Below are positions 43,161 through 54,500 of a stretch of 64,000 bases of DNA, in pieces (position 1 is the stretch's first letter; each line of letters begins with the position of its first letter). The position numbers and the translations under genes were made by a program. The DNA is from Anammoximicrobium sp964645045 (GTDB lineage Bacteria > Planctomycetota > Planctomycetia > Pirellulales > Pirellulaceae). The notes under the pieces were generated by a model that saw only the letters and a list, made by a program, of their open reading frames with translations, did no database searches and was not told the DNA's origin. Where the stretch lies: contig CAZXYZ010000030.1 of assembly GCA_964645045.1 (NCBI GenBank), positions 1-64,000 of the forward strand, given 5' to 3'.

Positions 43161-44618
43161 ATGCAACGCTGGCAAAACGGACAGGCAGTGATCTTGGGTT
43201 GCGTTGTTCTCGGCGTTGCCGTTGCCGGGTGCGGTCGCCAGGCAGGCGTGGCAGATAAGGCGGGCACGAACGTCAGGACGCCGGAGAAGTCCTCTCCCGC
43301 AGGGGCAGCGGCTTCATCGCCCTCGGCGACGCAGCCGGTCGAGGTCGCAATGAACGGCCAATCAGCGGAACGGACCGAAACCGACTCGCCGGCGGCAAAT
43401 GCTGCGGTCGGGCGGTCGTCGGAACCCGCTGACCCGCCGAAGCCGGTGGAACCGGCCGGCGCCCGGCAGCTGGTCGGTGTACTCGATCTGCAGAAGTTTT
43501 CCGCGCCCGAGGGCTCCACCGTGGGGGGAATGTCGGAAACGAAGCTGCAAGTCACTGCGCCGGTCTCCGTCGCCACCTCGGTCAATTTCTACCGCGGCAA
43601 GTTGGAACAACTCGGCTGGAAACGAACGGGCCCCGAAACCGCCGAGAGTGTGACCGATTCGTACGCGCAGGTGAGCTTCGGCAAGGACGGCTACCTGCTG
43701 ATGCTGACCGTGCTGTCGAGCGACCCCAAGGAATCCAATGTGACGATCGAGCACCTGGGGAACTTCGATGCCCGGACGCTCCCAAGACTTGACGGCGCGG
43801 AAGACCGGTACAGCACCCAGACGAGTTCCCTCTATTTTGCCCCCGGGAAAGTCGACGAGGCGACCGCCGCCTTGCGACAGCTGATGACGTCGGGCGGATG
43901 GCAAGAGTACGGCCGGGGCGGTAGTCAAGCGGCGGACCTTAGCGAAGCGAGCGATTTGCTGTTCCGCAAGAAGGCATGCAGCGTTCGCGTGTTTATCAAC
44001 AAGCCGGCGGGGGAGCCGGACAAGGTCGCCGTGCAGTGCAGCGTGGCGATGCTCGAACGCGACTTGCCCGCGCCGGAGGACGCCCAACACGTCCAGATCC
44101 AGGACTCGCGGTGGATGCTCACCTGCGAAATCCCTCGCGACATGGCCGCCACGGCGCAGTACTACCGCCAGGCGATGCCGGACATCGGCTTTCCGTCCCC
44201 GCCGCACGAGTCGTCCGCGGACAAGTCGCTGTCGCTTTCGTTTGAAGCGGAGGACCATGACCTGATCATCGTCAGCCTCAAAGCCGCGGGCGATCAAGTC
44301 ACGCAGGTGAAGTTGGAAGGTTACTCGGCTGCTTTCCGCGAGAAGATGAAGCAGGCGGCAGCGACCGCTCAGGCAAAGCAGGAAGCCGAAGCGAAGGCCG
44401 CCGCCAAGGCAAGTGCGGAGAGGGCCAAGGAGTCGGAAGAGGCTTCCAAGCGCGAAGATGCGACGATCAACCGCGCGATCGGAGACGTTCTGAAGGAAGC
44501 GATGAAGCCCTCAGGACAGACAGACCCGACCGACAAGATTCAAGCCGAGATCAACTCGCAACTCGAAAATGCCTTGAAGGGCGTCGGGACAAAAGATAAA
44601 GACGCCCTGGCCAAGTAG
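43161..44618 (+). CDS. Lipoprotein of unknown function
   Basis: 485 residues from the ATG at 43161, with GGGGAA upstream. The N-terminus is a lipoprotein signal: basic start, hydrophobic VILGCVVLGVAVAG, lipobox VAGC with the acylated cysteine at 24. A Ser/Pro/Ala-rich linker runs to about 100. The body (105-390) has repeated blocks around NFYRGKLEQLGWKRTGPETA, LRQLMTSGGWQEYGRGG and QYYRQAMPDIGFPS, suggesting three copies of a fold that compares a residue change over -Y(Y/R)(R/K)--(L/M)---G(W/F)-. A charged Ala/Glu/Lys helix (about 395-430) and an amphipathic tail follow. I do not recognise the family. It is probably anchored in a membrane facing the periplasm. Expression may depend on sequence inside or beyond the adjacent mobile element. 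Confidence 0.75.
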   Translation: MQRWQNGQAVILGCVVLGVAVAGCGRQAGVADKAGTNVRTPEKSSPAGAAASSPSATQPVEVAMNGQSAERTETDSPAANAAVGRSSEPADPPKPVEPAGARQLVGVLDLQKFSAPEGSTVGGMSETKLQVTAPVSVATSVNFYRGKLEQLGWKRTGPETAESVTDSYAQVSFGKDGYLLMLTVLSSDPKESNVTIEHLGNFDARTLPRLDGAEDRYSTQTSSLYFAPGKVDEATAALRQLMTSGGWQEYGRGGSQAADLSEASDLLFRKKACSVRVFINKPAGEPDKVAVQCSVAMLERDLPAPEDAQHVQIQDSRWMLTCEIPRDMAATAQYYRQAMPDIGFPSPPHESSADKSLSLSFEAEDHDLIIVSLKAAGDQVTQVKLEGYSAAFREKMKQAAATAQAKQEAEAKAAAKASAERAKESEEASKREDATINRAIGDVLKEAMKPSGQTDPTDKIQAEINSQLENALKGVGTKDKDALAK

Positions 44619-44915
44619 GTGGTCGCCTTTTTCACCAAACAGCCGTCGTCGCCACCGATCTCCGCAGATCCCACAGGCCGAGCGGGGCACTTTACTCGAT
44701 TTTCACATGCACAATGAAGATAATATCGCCGCTGGGGACGGCCGGCAGGGACGAAAGAAGCGCCCTTTGGCGGTGGATTTCCGGCGCGGGTTTTTTGCGC
44801 GGTTCGGCCGGGTGATGCGTCCGCGTCCGCGGATACGGCGTAGTACGAGTTCCCGATTGCTTGCGCTGATTTGGAACAGCAGGAAACAGAGACATCAGAG
44901 TCGCTGAGCGACGGC

Positions 44916-45268
44916 AGCTCCGCGCGGACCGTCAACGCCTACGTGTGGTACAACGCGCTGGCCCCGCGTGGACGGCGCGGACGCCGCGCGGATCGTCGAA
45001 CTGGCCGACCGCGCCGTCGCCACGGCGAGCAGCGACACCGAGCGCATGGCGCACACCAACACCTATGCCGCGGCCCTGTACCGTGCCGGCCGCTACGACG
45101 AGGCCCGCATTTGGCTGCTCGAGTCCGTAGCCGCCCGCGCCGGAGGATTCCTCGAAGACTGGCTGTTCCTGGCCCTGACCGAGCAGCGTCTGGGCCACGC
45201 CGCCGAAGCGCGTGACTGGCTGGAGAAATCCAAGACCTGGCTGGCCAACCCGCCCGAAAAGTACCCTC
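44916..45268 (+). pseudogene. TPR-repeat gene fragment, paralog of the gene ending at 33244
   Basis: ARTVNAYVWYNALAP is followed by a one-base frameshift near 44965 and then ARIVELADRAVATASSDTER, NTYAAALYRAGRYDEARIWL, LFLALTEQRLGHAAEARDWL, NPPEKYP. The WD40/TPR protein at 31982-33244 has the parallel phrases AVNNYAWHNVLVP, STLAAALYRAGRFEESRQWF, LFLAMTEQRLGNAAQARHWL and DPPDKYP in the same order. Both ends are abrupt: a GGAACAGCAGG-type repeat lies just upstream (about 44873) and a GTAGCCGC palindrome begins directly after PPEKYP. The product would be frameshifted and lacks any start. Confidence 0.8.
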
Positions 45269-45337
45269 GTAGCCGCATTCGCCCGAATGCGGGTCCTGTG
45301 CGGGGCGATGGGCCCGCGTTCCGGCGAACGCGGCTAC
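45269..45337. repeat. GTAGCCGC palindrome family, complete copy
   Basis: Starts GTAGCCGCATTCGCCCGAAT and ends GCGTTCCGGCGAACGCGGCTAC. It directly abuts the TPR gene fragment, interrupting what would be the continuation of its coding sequence. Confidence 0.85.
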
Positions 45338-45417
45338 CCGTGAAAATACGGGGGGTGCCACTGAAGGAGCCGGATGGCCGGTCTGGACTCACTTCGCGAC
45401 ACGCCCGGTACATTCCC

Positions 45418-45445
45418 TTGATCTGCTGGAAGAAAACTGTATGAT
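45418..45445 (+). promoter_or_regulatory. Possible sigma-70 promoter for the 6,114-residue gene
   Basis: TTGATC (45418-45423), 16 bases, TATGAT (45440-45445), 132 bases upstream of the ATG at 45577. A GATGCA-TTG-TGCATC inverted repeat overlaps the -10 box at 45443. The match is fair, and the spacing is one short of ideal. Confidence 0.4.
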
Positions 45446-45576
45446 GCATTGTGCATCTGTAGGTCAGCAAGCGAAGCAGAAATTTCACGCCGAATGGAAG
45501 AGGCGATCTCCCCCGATCAGACGCTGAGGCCGCGCCGCTCCGCGCCGGCGCACATTCACCAGGAGGGTTTCTTGCC

Positions 45577-48500
45577 ATGATGACGGTCCCCACTACGCCG
45601 CCGAATCTTGGAGAGTCCGGGACGCATCCGCTGCCGTCGCCGGGAACACGGAAACGCGAGCGGCGGCGCCGCCGGGCAAGGGTGCAACAGCACCGGCGGC
45701 GGCTGACGCTGGAGCCGTTGGAAGACCGCCGCGTGTTGAGCGTGTTTTATGATCTTCAGGAGATCAGCCGGCCAACGGCTGCCAGCGGCGAGGCGCTGAC
45801 CGGTGTCGAGATGGACGTCTCGGTGAACAGCAGCGGGCAGGTGGCGTTTGTTGGCCAGCTGAACTCGGCCGACGAAGGCGTGCTGGTCGGCAACGGGATC
45901 GGCGAACCGGCGCTCCAAAGCCTGCTGGTGAGCGGGTCCGGCGTGAACTTCTCCTCCCCGCAGATCGTGGACCAGGGTCACATCGTCGTCCGCTCCGAAT
46001 GGGGGCCAATCAGTTCCGTGGACGGTTTCGATCCCACCGCGCCGGCGGTGCCTGAGGTGTTCGGCGCGGAGGGTCTTCCCGCCAATCCCGGCACATTCAC
46101 GGACGTGAAACTCGGGCTGCGCGCCGAAGACGGGAACGTGGCGTTCGTGGGCCAGAGCGACCTACTGGCGGCGCCGGGGCTGTACTTCAGCACGGGCCTC
46201 CTGACGCAGCCCGAGAACGCGGCCCTGTTGCATGACCCGCTGGCACGCCCGATGGTCGCCAACGGCAAGACGGCCGTCTTCCGGCAGGACAACAACGGCG
46301 CGAAGGAAATCGTCGTGGTCCGGCCGTCGGGCAATGCCTTCGTCGCGGAGGTGCTGGCCTCGACCAACGCGGCCGAACCGGCCAAGCTGTTTACCCACCT
46401 GGGGGCGGCGCCGGGGATTAGCGACGACGGCTCGATCGTGGTCTTCGCCGGCGACCGAGGCAACGGGCCGGGCGTGTTCGCGGTGGTGAACCAGGGGAGC
46501 GGCTTCGGCTCGATCATCCGCGTGGCCGGCGAGAGCACGATCGACTACTACCCGAATAATCCCAACAACGTTCCCGATCCGAACAACGAACTGGGCCACG
46601 ACGACGCCGGCAACGCCATTTATCTCTCCCAGATCGATCTGCAACGCCGCTTGGGGGTCGCGCGGCTGGGGCTCAACGGAGCCAGCTTCGACAATGACAG
46701 CTTCGTGGTCACGTTCGTCGGCCAGCCGAGCGCGGCGAGCGTCGACAATCCGGCGATTCCCGGCAACGCCACGCCGCTGCTGTTCTCGGACAAGGTCGGC
46801 ATCTGGAGCGTGCGGGTGGACATCCAGCGGGAACTGCAGGGCATGTTCCAAGTCTTCCATCCGACGAGTCCGATTCCCGTGGTCCAGTGGGGCGACAAGC
46901 TCGACGGCCGGACCGTGACGGACTTTGAATTATACGATCCGGTCGCCGCGGCGTTGAAGACGCCCCTGGGGACGACGCGCAGCATCCAGTCCGGCGACCA
47001 TTACGTCGCGTTTTGGGCTCAGCTTCATCCGGACGCAGGCGCCCCGGTGTCCAAGGTGTTCCGGGCCGATCACCTGGACACCGACGCGGACGGACTGCTG
47101 GACCACTGGGAGCGGCCGGGCGGCGGAATCGACATCGACCGGGACGGGACGGTCGACCTCGATTTGAACGCGCTGGGCGCCGACCCGTTGCACAGGGACG
47201 TGTTCCTGGAAATCGACTGGCTGGCCGACCAGGCCACGCACCGCCACGAGCCCGCCCCGAGCGTCACGGCCCAGTTGGTCGCCATGTTTGCGGCGGCCCC
47301 GCTTGCCAATCCGGACGGCACCACGGGAGTCCGCCTGCACGTGGATGCGGGACCGGGCAACGATGCGGCGGGCCTGCCGTTCTCGCAACAGCTCGGCTCG
47401 GCCACCCCGCGCGGCGGCGACCCGATCGGGATGCCGGGCGATCCGAGCGGTCACGTCGACGTGGTAAACTTCAGCACGACCGCGGCGGCGGTTCCGGGCG
47501 TGAACGCCCGATCGTTCCAGAGTGTGAAGAGCGAGTCCTTCGGGAATCACGACAAGTGGGCACGCGAGCTCGCCTTCCACTACGCCGTGTTCGCCGAGGC
47601 GTACGAGTACTACCCGTCGGATGCTTCGCCTCAGACCGCCACCGTCGCCTCGCTCTCCCCCGACGGGAGCACGCTGACGGCCTACGGCATACCGTTTTTC
47701 GATTACACGGACAGCGACCTTCACGGCATGACCCTCCTGATCACCAGCGGTCCGGCCAAGGGCGCCTTGAACACGATTGACGGGAGGATCTCCGAGGACA
47801 CGCTTTCGCTGCTGCGTCCCTGGACGGCCACGCCGGGACCCGGTGACAACTTCGTGTTGCTCCAAGGCTCATCCGGGATCGCCGAATCGGATTCCTTCCC
47901 GAGCCTCGACAACCATGCCCTGCCGGGGAATGATCTGGCGGTCACGCTGGGCGCATTCCGCAAGACGACGCTGACGCCGTCGTCGGGGCCGGCGTACTCG
48001 ATTTTCGGCAGCGCCTATACGCAGTGGCGCACGCTGGCTCACGAACTGGGGCACACGCTGGCCCTGAACCACTGTGGGATCACACCCAGCGAGTCCTACT
48101 GCGCGGCGACGCCGTTTGATTACTTGAGCCTGATGAGCTACTCGCATCAGCTCGTCCCGCAGGTGACCGGCACCGTGGCCAACGCGGCGGCCGACACGCT
48201 GACCGTGACCGACCCGGCCTTCTCCGGCAAGGACTACAAGGGTTACACCGTCAAGATCACGTCGGGCACGGGGGTGGGACAAGTCCGGAAGGTCCTGTCG
48301 AGCACGGCCAATACGCTGACGCTGACCGCGGCGTGGCAGACGCCGCCCGATACGACCAGCGTGTTCGTGCTGAGCACGGGAGTGGACGCCTATTCCGGTC
48401 CCAGCGATCCGCTCTTTTATGACTGGGGCCACCTGCGCCCCGACTTTGCCAACGTCTTTATGTACCTCGGCAACACGCGAAACACGGGCCTGCACAGCGC

Positions 48501-51500
48501 CGGCGCGGGCCTCGGTGCGGAGATGACACTGGCCGACTACATCGACCTCTTCGGCGCGGAGCCGGACGCCACGGCGCCGACGGTCGAAATCTACGACGCG
48601 CCCGGCGGCAGCCCGCTCGGCGACGGCGAGGAGATTTCCAAGGGGCGAGATCTGACGGTGTACGTGTCCGCGGCGGACGACGTGGGAGTGGCCGCGGTGT
48701 GGGCGCTGTTCGACGCCGACGGCGACGGGACGTTGGAAGCCGATGAGATGGCGCTGGCGGAGTGGGACGCGGAGAGCGGGCTGTACGTGGCCACGGTGGA
48801 GGACATCAGCGGCGAGGTTGGCACGCGCACGCTGGATGCGCTCGTGTATGATACGTTCGGCAACTTCGCCATGGATAGCGTGGATCTGGAAGTCACGCAC
48901 GACTATTCGTTCCTGGCCGAGTTGTTCGAACAGATCGGGCAGGCGTTGCAGGAAGCCATTCCGGAGATTCCCGTCACGGTTTCGGTTCCGTTCCTGGAGG
49001 ACGGGCTGGACGACGTGATGGACCTGTACGGAACATTTGCCGGGATCGCGGATCGGATGTACGACGACGTGCTCGTGACCGGGGCGGCGGTCGCTTCGCC
49101 GGTGATCGCGACGGACCAGACGCTGCTGGTCACGATCGACGGCGGCCAGCCGCTGGCGGTGACGCTCGCGGCGGCCAGCACGGCGACCAACGCGACGATC
49201 GCGGATCTGGTCGCGGATTTGAATGCGGTGCTCGTGGCCGAGGGGCTGGACGACGATCTGCTGTTCGCGTCGACCAACGACGGCAGCAACGACTACCTGA
49301 CACTGGAAGCCATCGGCGATTTCGCCCGCTCGATGACGGTCACGACGTTGCAATTGCGGGCGGATGCGGCGGTGCCGGTGGCCTACGGGCAGTTGTCCGG
49401 CGATGCCAAGGTTGACCTGACAGTCACGCGGCTGGACGACGGGCAGGCGCTGACGAATGAAACGCAGGTCTACACGCTGCACGTCGCGCGGTACGCGGAC
49501 CCGGACGACGAGGATTTGCCGTACACGGACGACAATGCCTTGCCGAAAGATTTGGTCGACGACGTGAACGCGGCGTTGGTCAATGCGGGCGTGGACGGTG
49601 TGTACGCGCTCCTGGACTCCGCCGGGCGGATCGTGTTCGGGGCGACCGACGTGAACATCAACCAATTGGCGGCCGCGGATTCGATCGTCGGCAGCCTGGC
49701 GGCGCTCGGCTTCACGGCCACCTTCGGTGCGACGGCCGCCGTCACGCCGCTGGGGTTCAAGTATGAGCAGGCGATTGCCGAACTGCGTTACGATTCGCTG
49801 GAAGATTTCGCCACCGTGCTGACCGACGTGCTGAACAACTACACGGACAACGCGCTGCCTTCCGGCTTCGACGTCGATGTCCAGTACGACGCGCCGAGCG
49901 ACACGGTCACGTTCAACTTTGCCCTGAACAAGAGCTACTCGAAGACCGTCGACTTAAACCTGGTCGATGAAGGGATCGACCTGGGAGTGCTCGGCACGCT
50001 GGACGTGGCGGCGCTGGCCGACGCCACGTTCAGCGTCGACGCAGGGCTGAATTTCCGGCTGGGCGTCTACCTGGGCGACCTGGGCGCGGGCTTCTCGATC
50101 GACGGCAGCACGCCGCTGTCGCAACTCAGCGGCGGCGCGGGCGTCGACGTGCTGGTCGGCATGACGGCCGATAACGCGGCGCCCAGCGACGGACAACTCG
50201 GCGGCAACGCGACGTTCACGCTGACGATCGAGCGCGAGGACGGCAGCGACGACTCGCTGCACGCGCTGACGCTGTTTCAGTTGCCGAGCAACGCCAACCC
50301 GGCGCGGCCGGCCAGCAGCGACAACACGAACGTCGCGGCGCTGGTCAGCGATTTGAATGTGCTGTTCGATCAAGTCGATTTGGGCGGCGGCGTGCATCTG
50401 GACGACATTGTCCAGGCCGATGTGTACACGTTCGAAGATTCATCGGGCAACGTGACCGAGGAGCGGGTCATGCTGCGAGCCGTGCAGACTCCCGACGCGG
50501 GGCTGTCGCCGATCCGGGCCCTGACGATCAGCGGCGGCGAAGCGCTGGGTTTTGGCACGAACCAGACCGGCAACTTCGCCGATCTCGACATCACGGTGCT
50601 CGGCGATTCCAACGACCGGTACCTGGTCGACCTGGACGGCGCGATCACCGTCCAGGACGTGATCGACGCGATCCAGACGCAGACGAGCGGCGAGGTAGCC
50701 GTCGCGTTCAACGCGGACGCCACGGGCTTGACGCTGACGGCCGACGGCCTAATTACGGTCGCGTCGGCGTTCACCGTGACCCGCTTCACGGACAACGGAA
50801 ACGACGCGGACAACGAAGGCTTTTCGTCGCTGGCTGCCGCCGGGTTGGGCTTGCTGGCCCACGAAGAAGCCAACGTGGTGAACGGCCAGCCGTTGCACGG
50901 GGCGAACCTGACCGATCGGGTGTTCATCGTCGAGAACCCCGGGGGCGATCCGAATTTTTCCTTCCTGGCCAATATCGTCGCGAACCTGGACGCCAGCGCT
51001 GCGCTCGGCTGCCTCGGCCTGAGCCTCACGACGAATACGCCGCTGTGGTTCGAAATCACCGCCAGCGCGCACTTGGCCGATCCCAACGCCAACGACAGCC
51101 GCATCTATTTGAGCGAAGTTTTCGACGATCCGGGGGCCGTGGTCGACATGAGCAGCGCGACGCTGGGGGCCGCGGCCGGCGGCCTCGTTGAAGTCACGCT
51201 GGGCTCGACCGAACTCAATCCGCCCGTCAGCGCCGATCCCGATCTACTGGAGCAGGTTTCGGGGCAGACCGATCCGCTGATCACGCTGTCGGTCACGGGC
51301 AACACGGTGACCGGCTTTGACTTCACGGCCGATACCAACTTTGAAGATATCGTGTCGCAATTCAAGAACGTCTGCCTGGACGACATTCTGAATTTGCTGA
51401 GCAACGTGGCTGACGAGATCCAGGGCTCGAACCTGCCGATCCTGAACGTCGAGATTCCGCTGCTGGACAAGTCGCTCGGCGACCTGATCGACTTCGGCAG

Positions 51501-54500
51501 CGGGCTGGTCGACGCGGCGTCGCGGTTCCTGGCCGAAGTCGATCTGTCGGCGGCCGAGAACGCGCTGGACGACCTGGACTCGGCGATCTCGAACCTGTCG
51601 CTGTCCCTGGAAAATCGCGGCCGGCTGTTCCGCATGGGGACGCTGCTGCGCGGATTGACGAGCGATCCGGTGAGTTTGGACAGCAAGCTGCTCAGCGGCC
51701 TAATCCAACTAGCCAAGATCATCAACGCCGACGTGCCGGACGGCACCGGGGGCAAGGCGGCGCTGGAAGACGCTTTTGCGGCGCTGGCGGACTTGCTGCC
51801 GTCGTGGAACACGCTGGCCGATCGGCTGGAACAAGTGATTGAGGACGCGCTGGTCGATCTGGGCTTTAGCGCCGGCGACATCGACGTCGCGCTCGGCTTT
51901 GCGGACTACGACGGCAACGCGGGGACCGAGGACAACGCGCTAGTGGTCGGCGTGACCATCTCGCACACGGTCAGCGAGGCGTTCGCGCCCAAGCTGCCGG
52001 TGACGGCCGAGTTCGGGCCGATCGCCTTCGAGGTCGATCCGTCGCTGACCGTGGCCGCGGGCGGTACGTTGGCCTTGGGCTTCGGGATCACGCTGGATGC
52101 GTCGGCCACGCCGTTCGTGATCGTCGATCCGCCCGCCGATCCGGACTTGATCCAGACGGCGCTGAATCTGAACGCGGGCTTCGACGGGGCCGTGACCGGC
52201 GATATCTCGCTGGGCAGCCTCGATCTGGTCGAAGCCGACGCGTCGCTGATCCTGGCCAACGCGATGCACGAATCGCTGACGGTGAGCGGCGGTGCCGTCA
52301 CGCTGGCGGCGGCACCGCTGAACGGCGACGAGCGGTTCGTGATCGTGGTGAAGACCAGCGACGGCTCGCTGGTGCCGACCGAAAACCTGACGCTCAGCGG
52401 CACGACGCTGGCGCTGGCGTCGGTCAGCAACGGCACGGTGGTCGATGTCGAGTACCAGACGCTGGCGACGCCCGGCGCCGATCCCGATCCGCTGGGCGAC
52501 GCGGGCGACCGGGCCCAGTTGGACATCAACTTTGTGCCCGGCGCTCCGATTTTGAGCAACGCGCTCGGGGCGGTGCCGTTTGCCTCGTGGTTCACCAACA
52601 CCAACGTGACGGCCACGGGCATGATCACGGGGGCGCTGGACGTCGCGTTCCTCGGCAACACGGTCGAGGATGCCGTGACGCTGGCGGTCGGGATTAACAA
52701 CCTCGCGGATCCGCGGTTGGAGGTCGACGCCGACGCGCTCAGCGGCCTGTTCACGAACCTGGACTTCGATTTGAAGACGATCATCGCGGGTCTGGAAAAG
52801 CTGCTGGAGTTGCTCGAAACGGGCCTGACCAACGAAGTCGTGACGCAGATTCCGGTGATCGGCGACGGCTTCGACGCGGCGGGCACGTTCATCGGCAAGC
52901 TGGAAGGGTTTGTCGAGGATTTCCGTATCGCGCTCGACACGTACACCGGCGACACGAGCACCGTGCAGGGACTGGTGCAGACGTTCATCTTCAACAAGCT
53001 CGGCCCCGCGGGCCTGAACATCCTGGGCGATACGAACGCCAGCGGGTCGATCACGATCGCGGACGTCGAGGTCGAACTGGACACCGAGCATTTCCAGATC
53101 TTCTTCCGCCTCGAAGGCCAGGACAAAGTCTCGCTCGATTTCGACATGGGCCTGGACGGGCTGCCCATCACGGCGGACGGGCAAGGCGGGTTGGAGTTCG
53201 GCTGGGACTACCAGGTCGATTTCGGTATCGGCGTCGATCGCGAGCAGGGCGTGTACCTGATCGCCGACGCGAGCAACCCCGAGATCACGTTCTCGCTCGA
53301 TGCCGGGCTGAGCGTGCAGAGTTCGGGCGGCGAGTACGTGCCGACCGGGTTTACGATCGACCTGTTCGGCCTGGAGCTGTCCGCCACGGACAATGTGAAT
53401 CAGTCGACCGGCAACCCCGGCACGCACGTCGGCGGCAGCTTGGAACTGGACCTCACGCCGACTTCGGGCGACCGCCTGCCGCTGGGCGATCTGGCCTCGG
53501 CCAGCTTCTCCGAACTGTTCGACGTGGACCTGAACGCCGCCGCGACCGTGGACCTGATTCTGGAAGCGGGGCTCGGCTCGAACCTGCCCAGCATCCAGAC
53601 CGAACTCGTGCTGGGCTGCGCGGCCAGCGCGTCGCTGGGCGGCGAAGTGAGCGCGAGTTGCTCCAGCATCGCTCTGAAGAACACGGGGATCAACCTGGGC
53701 GACTTCCTCAGCCAGCACCTGGGCTCGCTGATCAACAAGATCTCGGCGTATCTGGAGCCGATCAAGCCGGTGATTGACCTGCTGAAGTCCGAGGTGCCCG
53801 GCGTATCGCAGCTGTCCGAGGCGGCGGGCAAGGGGCCCGTGACGATGCTGGACTTGGCGTTCATGGACGAGCCGGACATTGCCGAGGTCGCCCGCAAGTT
53901 CGTCGACGCGCTCGACATCATCCTGACGATCGCCGACAGCCTGGAGACGATGGACAACGGCAGCGTGGTGTTCAAACTGATGGACGACCTGAATCTGCCG
54001 GCCGGCGGGGTGGACGGCGGCGATTGGGCGAGCGGCGTCGACGTGGACAGCGCGGTCAGCGGCAGCGGCGGCCAGACCAACGACGCCGAGGAGAGCACCG
54101 GCCCCATCAAATCGCTATTGCAGGCGGTCGAGGAACTGGGGATCAACCTGCACTTCCTGGAGATCGGCAACATCGTGCGGATGTTGCTCGGCCAGCCGTT
54201 CGACGTGATCAGCTACGAGTTGCCGTACTTTTCGCTGCCATTTGAATACTCCGTCAAGTTCCCGGTCTGGACGCCGCCGCCGATCAGCGTCGAGGTGGGA
54301 CTGCACGCCGAGGTGTTCGCCGACCTGTCCGTGGGTTACGACAGCCACGGCCTGGATACGGGCAACTTCTTCGACGGCTTCTACTTCGGCGACCGCGAAA
54401 ACGTCTTCACGGGCGACGACATCGACGAATTTGGGCTGGGCGTGGGCGTCACCCTGGCGGCGCTGCTCGACCTGGTCGTGGCGTCGGCGGGCGTCGAAGG

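Noticed and set aside
44619..44870. Minus-strand frame ending GDIIFIVHVKIE
   Set aside because: The end looks protein-like, but the rest is low-complexity and there is no ribosome binding site.
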